From contig NW_024881324.1 of NCBI RefSeq assembly GCF_018691265.1, forward strand, positions 1,640,230 through 1,704,229: 64,000 bases of DNA, written 5' to 3'. A program made the translations under genes and the position numbers. Numbering within the stretch: the first letter of the stretch is position 1; each line of letters opens with the position of its first letter. This DNA comes from Tyto alba. Taxonomy: Eukaryota > Chordata > Aves > Strigiformes > Tytonidae. Positions 14,160-26,313 of the stretch are shown piece by piece. The notes under the pieces were generated by a model that was not told where the DNA came from, made no database searches, and saw only the letters and a list, made by a program, of their open reading frames with translations.

Positions 14160-16530
14160 ACAATGGGAGTGACGGCTGATGACCCACCACCCACCTGTTC
14201 CAAACTACATGGTTGAAGCTTCTCAGGCTTATTGTATTTAAAAGAGACATTCCTGTAATTTCCCTTCATCATGCACTTGCTGCCCAGTTCTACTGTCCCT
14301 CTTCTGCACTACTAATGTAATAAAATCCAACCCCTCAGTTCCAGAGACTATTTGCTTATCTGACTGACTAGCTGACACAAATACAGAAGGCCACAAAACT
14401 GGGGACAGCCTGTGGCGTTCTGGTGCTGCTAAGAAGGGTCTACCAGGAGTCATACTCTCTGGCTGTAGTCCCACCACCTTCATGCAACAACACAGCAACC
14501 TCACCTACAACCAGAGGGATGTTGTGAGGTTCAAGGTTTGCAATAAGAATTTTTTTAAAATGTTACACTGAAAGTCATCTTTAGCTATTTCTTTTCAGCA
14601 ACAGAGCTCGAACCGCTTTGCTAAAATAGCCGTTAGCCCTTTCCAAGAATGCAAAATGAAGCAGAAAAATAAAGAAACTTGAAGAAAAAAATAGGAAAAG
14701 CCACCAAGAAGAAACCTGGACCAAAGGAATTGAAAGATCATGCTTCAAAAATATCATCTTAAATGATCATGTCCAGTTTTGCAAGGAGTTCCCCACTGTA
14801 CTGTGGCAGCTTTGTACACATCTGCCTCATTTAGAAAGAGTGCCTGAAAGATCACAGAATAAACCTAATGCCCACAAATTCAACTAGCCTCCCTGTTGTC
14901 TCTGAAACTTCCTCCTTCAGAGAACTTTTCTATGATAAGTAGTTACACCTCCAACACCTTAAACTATTCTTTTAACTCATATCAAGATCCAGAACCACAA
15001 TGCCTTACTCCCACAGCTTTTTGAGAAGCCAAGCTGCTGTGTAGCATTAAAAGAATTTATAAATTGCACATGGAAGTTACCACAGAAGTGTGAAAGGCAT
15101 TGTTAACACTGGTGTAATAAAACCGCATAAAAATAGTGGAGATAACAAATTCCAGAAGGCTGAAGATGAATGTAAGTACCATTTTAAAACATATTTAAGA
15201 TCAGGATCATTTTCAGCAACAGAGATCTCCAAAATCAGCATACATTGTGGGGATTTGCCTGCATCAGCAAACAGCAAATATTGCAGGCAAATTTTTACAA
15301 ACCTCTAATCTAAACACAGCTAAACCAGTTGACCATAGGCTTCAGTTCTATCAGTAATCAATACAAACTGAACAGGCCATCTTCATTGCTTCTCTTTTGC
15401 TCAGGGTTGCCAGACTTTGCCTTGTTTCAAACAGAAGAGCTGGCAAAGCATTCTCTTGAAGTTTTTCTGGCTCCTTTGGCCAGGGCTGGGTTAGGGAGCC
15501 TGTCTGAAGGGCTGCCAGATCCCACATGGACAGAAACAAGATGCTGGGGAGGGTAGCGACTGTTTCTCTAGGCACAGATAGATCTAGAAGAGGTCTGTCT
15601 ATAGTCTAAGACTATAGGCAGAAGTCTATTTTATAAGCAGCAGTGCAGATAATTATTATGTCCCTTCCCACTGTTCAGCACCCTTATTGCACCTCCCTGG
15701 CATAGCCCACCATCAGCTCATTTTTGCTGGCAGAACTCCAAAACCCTCTTGGGGTAAAATCAGCTAGGTTAGCAGTAACCAGGGAGGCTGAGCTCAGCCC
15801 ATTGATTTTTCTTGAAGTATATTAGGAAGCACCTATACGAATGACTTGTAACCTTCAGTTAGTGAAGAATTACAGCACTTGGGGCAGTTCTGTCTTCAAC
15901 CAGACGAGCTGTGCCTGTAAAAGCCTTAGTATGAGAGACAAACATCAGAGGTTCGCCCAGCTTTAGGCAAATTTCATATATATCTATGCTAAACTGCAAA
16001 ACTCTGTGGTCATCAGTGTCATCCTCAAGGTTTCTCTAACATGCAGCAGTGGAGGAAGGGAGAGCAAGGAAGAGGAGGGGCAAATTCTTTATCCTGTAAA
16101 TAAGTGGTAAATTTAATTATTTGCTGTGCTAATTAAACAACCATGCTAGGCCACTCTGTTTCAATACCCAAATAATCACATCAGAGCTTCTGGTGCTAAC
16201 TAGTCACCTCCTCAGATGTTAAACAGGATGTCTATTTTATTAAAGAAGCCTTTTCAGGCAAGAGAGAAGCATGTTTTGACTGGAAAATGCCAATCATGTG
16301 AAGGGGGGCAGTGAGGGGAAGGACGGTGATGAGGGTGATGGATAATAATATTCCCCGGATTATCTAAGAAGTGAGGTTTTCTCTCTGATGGAAAAGAAGG
16401 CAAAGAGGAAGTCACAATTTCAGACAGTTTGCACAGATGGTGACCACCCTCAGTCAACATTCTCGTAAAAATGGCTGTGTACCTTTTTTTCCCCTCCGTA
16501 TATACAGAGAGAAATAAAAAGGGGAAAGGG

Positions 16531-16545
16531 AAAAAAAAAAAAAAA
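16531..16545. repeat. poly(A) run, 15 nt, in a purine-rich stretch
   Basis: A run of 15 A is preceded by AAAAAGGGGAAAGGG, so the local plus strand is almost entirely purine. Confidence 0.9.
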
Positions 16546-18009
16546 GGTCAGTGGAAAAGTGCTTAAGAAGGCAAAATCTCTGTAAGTTTATGAAGGGAGG
16601 AGGAGAGGGAGAAACAATGTCATTTGACTTCCACTGCTTTTTATGCTTCTTCAAACTTCTTTTTCTTCCCCATCTGGCCGTATTCAACTTTTCAGTCTCT
16701 CGCATCCTGAACGCTCAGCAGTTGAAACTGTAACTATTAAGCCATAATCAGCACAGTGCTAAAGAGGATTAGAGGGGATGTGGGTTTATGCCACTTTGAT
16801 GGTCTCTGGATCCTGAAGTAAGCAAGGAACTAGTTTAGTCTCTGTCAAATGCAGAGCAGAGAACCCTGAAAACTCAATGGATTGTTTTGCCCCACATTCA
16901 AAGACCAGCACTTCACACAACACAGGTTCATGGATGGAGACAAAAAACTTTAGTTCTTGATAGGTTACAGCACTGATTGGTAGGTTGCAACATTGCAAAA
17001 GTGCTTCAAAATAAAAGAAACATTGACAGAGTTGTTCATTCAGAAAATAACACGATGGCTGATCATGTGTCACTCAGAAATCGCTGGCATCCCATTTGTC
17101 GGACAGAAGTCCTCCCCTGCTGTGTCTTGCAGTATAATCTGAGCCTCAGCACTGAGATTGCCTGAGACTGGCTCACGCACTGTCTTCACATAGAAAGTGG
17201 ATTTGGGATGCTGAGTGTAGGTGGTGTTGGGGACAGCAGACAAATGGTCAGAGTACATGATAATATATGCAACCCAAGAGGTGAACAAAGACTGAAAGTG
17301 AGGAAGAGAAACAGGGATTGGATAGGGAAATGGTGTGGCTTGATTAACTGACAGAAGCAAGCTAACTTTTTAGAAAAATAATCTGCTTTTAATATAAAGC
17401 AATATCTTAGCAATATTCCAAGCGTGGAAGCTGCAGCTATACACACTCAGACTGAAAATACAGCAATATTTTTTCAGAGTGATGGATGACAAATGGCAAG
17501 GACAGGTTGCCTACAGTCATGATGAGGTTTCCATAACTTGAAAATAAATAAAGATTCATTGAAATTTAAATTCTATACAAGAGTTTATAAATGAAATTCT
17601 TTATCTTGATTTGTAAAGGTAATCCACTCACTAATAGCTCATTTTCCCCTTAATGGTCAAGAATACGCATCAAAGACTGGAGAGGAAAAATTAGTGTATG
17701 TGAGCAAACATAGAAACTGTTACAATATTCCACACTAGTCAAAGGTACTATGATGTTTGAATCCAAGCAATACCAAACATACTGCCTCCTTTAGAGCAGG
17801 ATAGCAGACTGTAAGCTAGAACCACATTTGAAAGTCTTGACTGTGGAACAGTTTGATAAGAGTCACATACAGTTACTCTTCAAAGTAATAGGATAAATCT
17901 CAACAATATGTTCTAAAAAGTATTTTATTTATTATATGCTGATATTTCATAAGTTTCCAAACACTTTTTAAATACTATTGTGAAATAAGCTTACAAAGAC
18001 CTTACATTT

Positions 18010-18028
18010 CATAGAATCATAGAATCAT
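18010..18028 (-). repeat. CR1 3'-terminal octamer repeat
   Basis: On the minus strand the element ends in about two copies of the octamer ATTCTATG. This is the conserved 3' tail of avian CR1 elements, thought to be recognised by the element's own reverse transcriptase when reverse transcription starts at the target. It fixes the element's orientation and its 3' end. Confidence 0.95.
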
Positions 18029-18119
18029 TTTGGTTGGAAAAGACCTTTAAGGTTATCAAGTCCACCATAAACCTAACACTGCCAAACCCACCACTAATCC
18101 ATGTCCCTAAGCACCACAT
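18029..18119 (-). other. CR1 3' untranslated region
   Basis: The stretch lies between the ORF2 stop at 18120 and the terminal octamers. It includes the conserved CR1 stretches that read, on the minus strand, 'gatgtggtgcttagggacat' and, further on, 'aaaggtcttttccaacc'. This is the best preserved part of the element. Confidence 0.9.
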
Positions 18120-18740
18120 CTAGATGTCTTTTAAATATGACTCCACCACCTCCCTGGGCAGTCTGTTCCAATGCTTGACAATCCTTCTGGTGAAGAAATT
18201 TTTCCTAAAATCTAATATAAACCCCTGGCACAACTTGAGGCCATTTCCCCTCATCCTCTCACTTCTTACTTGGGAGAAGAGACTGACCCCCGCCTCGCTC
18301 CAATCTCCTTTCTGGTTGTTATAGAGAGCAATCAGGTCTCCCCTCAGCCTCCTTCTCTCCAGGCTGAACCCCTCCAGTTCCCTCAGCTGCTCCTCATGAG
18401 ACTTGTGCTCTGGGCCCTCCAACAGCTTCATTGCTCTTCCCTGGACACGCTCCAGCACCTCAGTGTCTTTCTTGTAGTGAGGGACCCAAAACTGAACCCA
18501 GTATTCAAAATGCAGCCCCATCAGTGCAGAGTACAAGGGGACAATCCCTGCCCCAGTGCTGCTGGCCTCACTATTTCTGATACAAGCCAGGATGCTATTG
18601 GCCTTCTTGACCACCTGGCCACACTGCTGGCTCATATTCTGCCTGCTGCCAACCAACACCCCCAGGTTCTCTTCTGCAGGGCAGCTTTCCAGCTGCTCTT
18701 CCCCAAGCCTGTAGCATTGCGTGGGGTTGTTGTGACCCAA
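18120..18740 (-). pseudogene. CR1 ORF2 C-terminal part (past the catalytic core)
   Basis: This 206-codon open stretch runs into the natural ORF2 stop. Recognisable CR1 blocks, in order, are [20 protein letters not shown] at the start, then [38 protein letters not shown] and VLERVQGRA in the middle, and [20 protein letters not shown] near the end. This region follows the polymerase palm and is needed for the full-length protein. It is in the same frame as the RT segments upstream but is cut off from them by in-frame stops at 18762-18764 and 18795-18797. No host function is implied. Confidence 0.93.
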
Positions 18741-18794
18741 GTGCAGGACCTGGCACTGAGCCTAGTTAAACCTCATACAGTTGGCCTTGGCCCA

Positions 18795-19244
18795 TCAATT
18801 CAGCCTGTCCAGATCCCTCTGTAGAGCCTTCCTGCCCTCAAGCAGATCAACACTCCCACTCAACTTGGTGTCATTAGCAAAATTACTGAGGAAGCACTTA
18901 ATCCCCTTGTCCAGATCACTGATAAAGATATGAAACAGAACTGGACCCAATACCATGCCCTGGGGAACACCACTTGTGACTGGCCGCCAACTGGATTTAA
19001 CTCCATTCAGCATCACTCTTTGGGCCTGGCCATCCAGTCAGTTTTTTACCCAGGGAAGAGTACGCTTGTCCAAGTCATGAGCAGCCAGTTTCTCCAGGAG
19101 AATGATGTGGGAAATGGTATCAAAGGCTTTACTAAAGTCTGGGTAGACAACATCTACAGCATTTCCCTCATTCACTAAACAGGTCAACTTGTCATAGAAG
19201 GAGATCAGGTTAGTCAAGCAGGACTTGCTTTTCAAAAAAAACAT
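18795..19244 (-). pseudogene. CR1 ORF2 reverse-transcriptase core, with stop and altered catalytic motif
   Basis: Two open stretches in one frame (19244-19038 and 19016-18795) carry the palm of the reverse transcriptase. The first contains KSCLTNL and motif A as DFSKAFDT, with its catalytic Asp intact. The second contains [14 protein letters not shown] and motif C as FANDTKLSG, where active CR1 enzymes have FADD. The first catalytic Asp of motif C is therefore Asn (codon AAT). A TGA replaces a conserved Trp (…N-W-L-D-G) at 19038-19040. Either change alone should abolish activity. The frame runs on without net shift into the C-terminal part. Confidence 0.93.
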
Positions 19245-19410
19245 GCTGACTGGGCCTTATCACCTGGTTGTCCCGTACATGTCATGTGATGGCACTCAAG
19301 ATGATCTGCTCCATGACCTTCCCTGGCACCAAGGTCAGACTGACAAGACTATAGTTCCCCAGATCCTCCTTCTGGCCCTTCTTGTAGACGGACATCACAT
19401 TTGCTAACCT

Positions 19411-19710
19411 TCAGTCAACTGGGACCAACCTGGTTGGCCAGGACTGCTGGTAAGTGATTAAAATTGGCTTGGTGAACACTTTTGCCAGCTCCTTCAGAAC
19501 CCTTGGGTGGATCCCATCCAACCCCATAGATGTGTGTGTGTCTAAGTGGCGTAGCACACCATTAACCATTTCCCTGTGGATTATGGGGGTTTCATTCTGC
19601 TCCCCATCCCTGTCTGCCAGCTTAGTGGGCTGGGTTACACTGAGAATAACTAGTTTTACTATTAAAGACTGAAGCAAAGAAGGCATTAAGAACCTCGGCC
19701 TTTTCCTCAT
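19411..19710 (-). pseudogene. CR1 ORF2 segment just upstream of the RT palm
   Basis: This 99-codon stretch contains HLDTHTSMGLDGIHPRVLKE and KELAKVFTKPI, which correspond to the conserved CR1 block (form 'HKSMGPDxxHPRVLRELA') ahead of the reverse-transcriptase palm. It lies in a different frame from 18120-19244, so at least one frameshift falls between 19245 and 19410. Confidence 0.9.
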
Positions 19711-19937
19711 CCTTTGTCACTATGTTTCCCCTACATCCAACAAAGGATGTAGATTTTCCTTCGCCTTCGTTTTGTTGCTAATATATTTATAGAAACATTT
19801 TTTGTTGTCTTTTATGACAGTAGCCAGATTAAGTTCTAGTTGGGTTTTGGGCCTACTAATTTTCTCCCCACATAACCTCATGACATCTACATAGTCCTCG
19901 CGAGTTGCCTGCCTTCATCCAAAGGTCATAAAGTCTC

Positions 19938-19962
19938 TTTTTTTTTTTTTTTTTTTTTTTTT
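19938..19962. repeat. 25-nt homopolymer inside the CR1 coding region
   Basis: A run of 25 T on the plus strand (poly-A in the sense of the element) interrupts the linker between endonuclease and RT. Translated, it gives a run of lysines ahead of a CR1-like RDFMTFG stretch. It most likely grew by slippage from a short A-rich codon run after the element died, and it disrupts the local spacing. Confidence 0.85.
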
Positions 19963-20219
19963 CTGAGTTCCAGCCAAAGCTCTCTGTTCAGCCAGGCTGG
20001 TCTTCTTCCCTGATGGCTCATCATTCAGCACATGGGGACAGCCTTCTCCTGCACCTTCAAGATTTCCTTCTTGAAGAATATCCAGCCTTACTGCACTCCT
20101 TTGCCCTGCAGGATGGCCTCCCAAGGGACTCTGTCAACCAGGCTCCTACACAAGCCAAAGTCTGCTCTCTGGAAGTCCAAGGCAGCAGTTCTTCTGCCCT
20201 CCCTCCTCCCTTCTCCAAG

Positions 20220-20875
20220 AATTGAAAACTGTCATTTCATGATCGCTATGCCCAAGACAGCCTCCAACCATCACATCACCCACAGGTCCTTAACTGTTCA
20301 CAAACAACAGCTCTACCAGGCCACCTTCCCTAGTTGGCTGCCTCCCCAGCTGTGTCAGGAAGTTTTCTTCCACACACTCCAGGAACCTCCTAGACTGCTT
20401 CCTCTCTGCTGTGCTGTATTTCCAGCAGACATCTGGTAAGCTGAAGTCCCCTACGAGAACAAGGACTAGTGACTGTGAGACTTCTCCCAGATGCCTATAG
20501 AATATTTCCTCTGCCTCTTCATCCTGGCTGGGTGGTCCAGAATCCCATCGTGGTATCTGCCTTGTTGGCCTTCCCCCTGATTCTTAGCCATAAATACTCA
20601 ATCCTATCATCACCATCATTAAGCTCTAGACAATCAAAACACTCTCTAACGTACAGGGCTAACCCACCGCCTCTCCCTCCTTGCCTGGCCCTTCTGAAGA
20701 GTTTACAGCCACCAGTTGCAGCACTCCAGCTGTGCGAGTCATCCCACCATGATTCACTGATGGAAACTATGTCATAGTTTTCCTGCTGCTCAATGGCTTC
20801 CAGCTCCCCCTGTTTGTTGTCCATGCTGTGTCCATTGGTGTAGATGCACTGCAGTTGGGCTATTGACCCTGCCAC
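20220..20875 (-). pseudogene. CR1 ORF2 endonuclease domain, decayed
   Basis: The first part (20875-20519) carries the start of the apurinic/apyrimidinic-type endonuclease: CIYTNGHSMDNKQGELEA, then IVSISESWWDDSHSW with the catalytic Glu in SESWW, then GCKLFRRARQGGRGGGLALY. Further along, near 20225-20280, the minus strand encodes a GHSDHE-like stretch, the conserved SDH motif at the end of the domain. Between these parts the frame is broken. In an active element this domain nicks the target DNA; here it is not translatable as one piece. Confidence 0.88.
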
Positions 20876-21090
20876 TGTTCTGGGGGAAAAGCCCTAATTC
20901 CTACAAGACCATTCTCAGGCGCTTCTGTGGTTTCTAACCCATCAATAACTTTTGCATCTTTACTGCCAAATAGATCTCCATCCCCTGCCTCCACTGAGAT
21001 GGCAGACCAATGGACCTCACTAGCACACCCTGCCTTAAACTTTGGCATGCTGCACCCAGGCTTATCTCTAGTGGGCCTCATTTTATCCTG
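20860..21090 (-). pseudogene. CR1 sequence upstream of the endonuclease, 5'-truncated
   Basis: A 73-codon open stretch (21081-20860) leads into the endonuclease start. Its similarity to CR1 is less obvious, but it is continuous with the element and shows the short, polar composition expected of the ORF1-ORF2 junction or the ORF2 N-terminus. The true edge of the insertion lies at or somewhat beyond 21081. Confidence 0.55.
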
Positions 21091-24000
21091 GTTTTATTAT
21101 TTCTAACTGCTTCCTCAATGCAGTAAATTCAACTGTAGCTTTTAAAAACTGTCATTTATAAAGTCTTAATTCAATAAAGAAAGGGAGTTTATTTTATCAT
21201 GATAGTCTATTAGAAGAATAGTGAAATAAATATTTTTCTGTAATTCTCAGAGCTTCAAAAATAAATATAATAATCTCAGACTGTAAAAGAGAGACATTAA
21301 GAATAAATTTTGAACTAATGTATCAAAATTCACAGCATTTCAAAAGGCATCCTCTCAAGCCCTACATATTTTCCGTTGTCTGCTGCAGATGTCTGTAAGT
21401 GCAAAGTTTATACCTACCTATTTTCTCTGCACATCAGCAATCTCTCCTTTCTGAAAAATGAAAGTGACCCACTTATCCAAAGCCCACAAGCAAAACACTC
21501 AGTGACTCTTGAGTCAATACAGAAGACAAACAAGGAATTCTGGTTCAACTGCTTCCCCAAAGGCAGAAACTGGATGAGGTTTTATGAAGGCTACTGTACT
21601 CCACCAAAGATGGTTCAACTAAAAGCAAAAAGTCTTTGGGGACAAGAATGAAGCAAAAGTCCCCAGAAAATAAACACCTTGGTGGACAAATCTATTCAGC
21701 CCTGTAATTTGATTTTTGTAATGTGCTCTAAAATAAAAATTAAATTTCATGCTTGATATTGCTTCCTCCTTAAGTAATAGATTAGGATGAGATTTACAGA
21801 AATCAGATTATTAGCCTACTGCAGGATTTGTGCACATTTCTCTGAAGCTAATGTTGCTGACCACTGTTTCAGACCATGTTTGATTGGATGGTCCTGCAAA
21901 AGAGCCAGTGCAGCATTTCCTGGCTCAGATATTGGAGAACATCATTAGAAGGACCTTTGGGAAGGGGGAAGCAGAGCAGAGCACAGGAGCTGATGTCAGG
22001 AGTTGGGAAGCTGATGACCAATACATTTTTTCTCAGATCACGTTGCTCAACATAGTACAAACTGACAGATCTATCAGAAAATTAAACTTGCAAAATTCAT
22101 CAGCTTCTCTGAGACTTGTTTAGACAGCTTCAGTATGATCATGTAGTGAAGAAACTCTGACGATGAAATAGCCTCCAAGATAAGTAACAAAAATCAAAAT
22201 AAGAACAACAGGAACTCCCTCTATATTGAGCTGTTCTGCAGTAGAAGGAGGAAAAGGTAATGCAAAGGTCAAATAAATCTCTTCCCACCCTAATTTCTGT
22301 GACTGCAAACTTTTTATTATCATTGGCCAATATTAGAGAGTGAATTAAATCCCTTAAAACTCTTCAAACTTTTTCTGAAAAATCTAGGTCTTGCCAATGC
22401 AGTACAAATCATACAATGTTTTACTGGGAACATTTCTGGAAGTGTTTTACTAATTTTTGTGTAACACAGTCCAGATGAACTTGTTTCACTTCTTGTACAC
22501 AGACTCACTTTTGCTTCTGAACTGATACTGAGCCAATCACTGAAAAGCCCAAAGTTGCCACACAAACTGGTCAAAATGTGAAGCTAATGATATAATTTAA
22601 AGTCTGAGGCCAGATTCCTCCCTTCTATGCTACCTAATGCAAGTACTATACATTCAAATGCTGAGCAAAGAAGGTGTCGGTCCACTAGTAGAATTGGAAA
22701 GATTCACTAGCTGTGAGATTAGAAAGGTGTTCAAACTAGATGACTGAAAGAGACACAGAGATAGGGCACACTATACAGAGAGAAATCTGCACACTCTTGT
22801 AAGTATCTAAACTTTTTCTAACTGGCTTCATTAGTTTCTGGGTACTGATTTACATTAAAGTATCTTTCCTTTTTTTTATTGTGTTGGGCAACACCTTCTT
22901 CCTGAATTATGTCTGATTTAGAGCCTCATTTCACTTTAAGATTTGTTAACCTGCAATTTAGACTTTACTTTTTGTTAAAAGCAAATAGCTCACAGCGCCT
23001 TATTTATTGCTGACTGAAATTTGAGCCAGGATTTGGGGAAGACAGTGACCTTCTTTCCTGCTTGCTAACAGTTAATGGTTGTATTCTGAACATTTGTAAA
23101 TAGATTTGGCTTTTTAAGCCTTGTCATTGGAGGATGACAGTCTTTATTTGATTAATGAATGCTCTTTTCTATGCTTTAGAAATAATACCAGGGGTTACAT
23201 TAACGAATTGTTAAAGTCTTTTAATCTCAGGACATAGCATTGTTATACACAGTCCTGCAGCTTTGGACTACAATACTTAATTTGAAAACCACAGAAATCT
23301 TCTGTATGTTGTTTTGGTAGGGTTACCAGAGAGATGGAGAATATAGAATGGCTTCTCATACTTACCGACTAATACAAGGCAAGATGGGGTCCAATGCTAG
23401 AGGTAGTTTTGAGCTCAAAGATCAATCACTGTTCGTGTATTTGAACACCTTTGCTGTGCTAAACATTTCTTCTTCTCCTTCTTCAGTGAGCAAAATAAGG
23501 GATTGAATCTAAAAGTCAGGGAAAGGCAGCAGTTCATTTTTCAGATAGTTCTGTCACTACCTGTATGAAGTTCTCAAACAATGAGATCTTTAACGAATGA
23601 ATGCTGTTTTCTGCCATGCAGTGGCTTCGGTCATTTACTAGGCTAGTATGGTGATGCAATGCAGGATTTCTACATGGTTTCTCAGCAGTGCACCCAGAAC
23701 CATATGGATCTAAATGTCTTGTATATTAATGAGATGACATACCCCTAAAGGCTCATGTGGTCCAACCATCAGAGGGAGACAAAGCCACAACAACCAATCA
23801 GCTATGCTCGTTTCTGTTGTGTATTAATGTAGGCTTTTGATTACATTGCTGCATTTAGGATTCATAATTAGCACAGCACTGAGAAGTGAATGTTTTTTTT
23901 CTAGCTGTCTGAAAAAAGTAGAGGTGGGGATTTATCTCCCTTTCATCAGATTTTAACATGTAGAGTCTGTCTTAAAGCTAGAAGTCTAAGCCCTCTACCT

Positions 24001-25146
24001 TCAGTGAAGAGAAAAGGGTGAGGTTTATCTCATCCAAAAATTGACATTTAAAAGAGATTGGTTAAATTATTTCTTCAGAGTCTTTCTTTGTATCCAAAAG
24101 AGTGTTGCAAAAAAAATAACATAAACAATATACATACTGTAGTCATCTAAGCTGTGTGGAATGAAATCGCCCCATCTTTCTGCAGTCAAGCACAAAGATA
24201 GCCCACCTAGCTTTAAATTAACTATCTTGAATCACAAAACTTTTTTACCTAAGACAACCTGCAAAACTGCCTTGGCTAGTACAGATCTGCCTAGCTCTCC
24301 TGCTCCTAGTCTCTGAACAAGTTTAATTTAAGTTTGTTAGGGTATTTCCATAGAACACTGCAATCTGCAGAGCAGAGAAGTGTCTTTTTATTACTCATTT
24401 AAATTCTTGAAGCTGTATCCTCCACACAGGGCAAAGGGGTTGGAATTGATGGGAACTCACAGTCTTGAATGTCAGGTAATTTCCAAATACTCTAGTTCAC
24501 CCTACTACCACAAAATATTATATTTAGACATTAGAATTAGAATAATCAGAGGCTGGCTTCATATGTCTGTATAGGTAAGTTTCCATTTTCTTGCCTTTAT
24601 ATGGTACTGCAGGTTGTCATGGGCATTGACTCAGGTAAGATTCCAGTCTCACATAGAGGCATTTTAGCAGCTTAGACTAGGCAAAAATCAAAATATTTAT
24701 ACAGACTACCAAAAATATTTTGACCCATCAAGTATATCTGGGAAGCATATAGTGTGTCCATCACCTCCCAATCTAACAGAAGAAGGAAGAAACATTAGAA
24801 GACTCAAAGAGAAGTTACATAGTGGATGCCATTTCAGAGCTTGTTTCAGAACATCATGTACTTAGAGATATTGGACTTGTGTAATTGTCTCCCAATGAAT
24901 GCACAGGAGTGACAAAGGTTATTAAGAAACTATTTACAAATTCTGTGACTATTCAGAGCCAGATTCATGTTTACACTTACATTTTTAGAAGCATTTCCAG
25001 GATGGTTTGCCTTTGTGGAAAGGCATCAAATATTGGGCTGGCTTAGTCTGTTCTTATTCAACATTGTTGTTTATTGCTTTACTGTATTTGTTGGTTGTAA
25101 CTGTTACACAGGGCTAACAAATTTGAAGCCTCGAACATCAAAGAAA

Positions 25147-25180
25147 GGGGTGGGTGTGTGTGTGTGTACATGTGTGTATG
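25147..25180. repeat. Imperfect (GT)n microsatellite
   Basis: The stretch begins GGGTGGGTGTGTGTGTGTGT and continues as ACATGTGTGTATG, a GT tract interrupted once. Confidence 0.9.
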
Positions 25181-25230
25181 AGTGCTATAAACCAGAGACA
25201 CTGGATAAGAGCATCTAAAAGCAAAGCGTG

Positions 25231-25295
25231 ACACTGATCTCTTTTAATCTCAGTCACAGCAGTGTAAAATTAAGAGGAACTCCAATTGCCTTGAG
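25231..25295. repeat. Relic of the ancient CAGTGTAAAAT / GGAACTCCAATTG-type repeat
   Basis: The stretch contains ATCTCAGTCACAGCAGTGTA, then AAATTAAGAGGAACTCC and AATTGCCTTGAGA. It aligns by eye to the degenerate form 'cagtgtaaatcaggagtaac' followed by 'tccattgac'. The same family is suspected at 2611, 12501, 13881 and 29176. Confidence 0.5.
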
Positions 25296-26279
25296 AGAGA
25301 TACATGGGGAGCGAGGAGTGCTCTAGCCCACTACACCTGAATGCAATCCACATCTTTCTGAAGCTGGCAGTTTGGGGATTGTTCTGTTCTCGCTTGTGTA
25401 ATTCCCAAGTTTGCTCATAGCCCAACAGTTTGTCCAGTTGGACTTCCACTTACAAGCTTTGTGAGCATATACGTATTTTAATGAGAATGCGCATGATTTG
25501 GAAGCAGAACTAATGTTTAGCGCAAAAAGCTTTTGTGTATCTGTCTATAAGAGGCATAAAAGGGTACAGCTGGGCAAGCTAGCACACGCAGAGCGGTGGG
25601 ATGGCATGATAGTTTGAAGGGGGGAGGGAACTGGTATCCATTCAGACATCTATACTTCAGGCAAGCGAGTGTGCTGAGCTACCTGCTGTGGCTGGGGCAG
25701 CTTCAGCTCACCTCACCTCAATGGATGCTTCTGGGGAGGGAGATGCTGCGTTGTGTGGCTCAGTCATTCTACTGCATTATCATCTGAGGGACTCCTGGGG
25801 ATCTTTTCTTTTAAAGAATATCTGTAATTATAGAAAATAATTTGTCCATACAGACACAGCACCTGTAAATAGATTTTTAAAGCGTCAATGTTCCATACGC
25901 CCAGCCAGCTACCACAGGCAGGCTGGGACCAGCACTCAGATGTTGCTCTTTCAGAGCCAAAAGCCATTTCATTTTCTAAAGCAGCCTTTCCCAGTTCCTG
26001 TCTAGCCCTGCTCTGCTGTTTCTTTCACCCACCCACCACTTTATTTTACATATCTAATGCGTGACATTTTAAGGTCTTTTTACTTCTTCCAGCCGTCCAC
26101 TTAAATACCAAAATAGAACAACAAACCCAATGCTCTGCTGGTTCTTGGCAATGTGGAAAAGGAGATAGTTTTTACCTTTCCCACATAGGGACAAAAAGGT
26201 TTCCGAAGGTGGGAATGAAGAAGAAAAGGAATGCAATTCATCCACCCAAAATACTGGTGGTTCAAAGAGGCATCTGTGT

Positions 26280-26313
26280 TGTAGGAGACATGAAGATGTA
26301 GGAGACATGGTCA
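26280..26313. repeat. Tandem duplication, 17 bp x 2
   Basis: The copies TGTAGGAGACATGAAGA and TGTAGGAGACATGGTCA follow one another directly. They are identical for the first 13 bases, then differ. Confidence 0.9.

Larger units (their letters stand above)
1..18008. other. AT-rich non-coding block, no gene seen
   Basis: No open frame here has a recognisable domain, and none is long enough to stand out from chance; the longest is 158 codons at 12150-12626 on the plus strand. I see no RNA gene. The block holds homopolymer runs, one (GT)n microsatellite, two modest GC-richer patches (about 3370-3560 and 11590-11800) and short relics of ancient interspersed repeats, listed separately. It is most likely intergenic or intronic. 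Small exons or conserved non-coding elements cannot be excluded by eye. Confidence 0.7.
18009..21090 (-). mobile_element. 5'-truncated, inactive CR1 LINE
   Basis: This is a non-LTR retrotransposon of the CR1 family lying on the minus strand, about 3.1 kb of a full-length element of roughly 4.5 kb. In element order it holds part of the sequence ahead of the endonuclease (20860-21081), the apurinic-type endonuclease (about 20220-20875), a linker, the reverse transcriptase (18795-19710), the C-terminal region (18120-18740), and a 3' UTR ending in the octamer repeat ATTCTATG at 18010-18028. Frameshifts and in-frame stops are scattered throughout, so it cannot make its protein. The 5' boundary is estimated from where CR1-like coding similarity fades; the 3' boundary is clear. 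I saw no target-site duplication, which is usual for CR1. Identification rests on recognisable protein segments and the diagnostic 3' end. Confidence 0.95.

Noticed and set aside
18270..18824. 184-codon plus-strand open frame
   Set aside because: It is the antisense of the CR1 C-terminal coding region, so it is a shadow and not a gene.
20032..20439. 135-codon plus-strand open frame and its neighbours up to 20777
   Set aside because: They are antisense to the CR1 endonuclease region.
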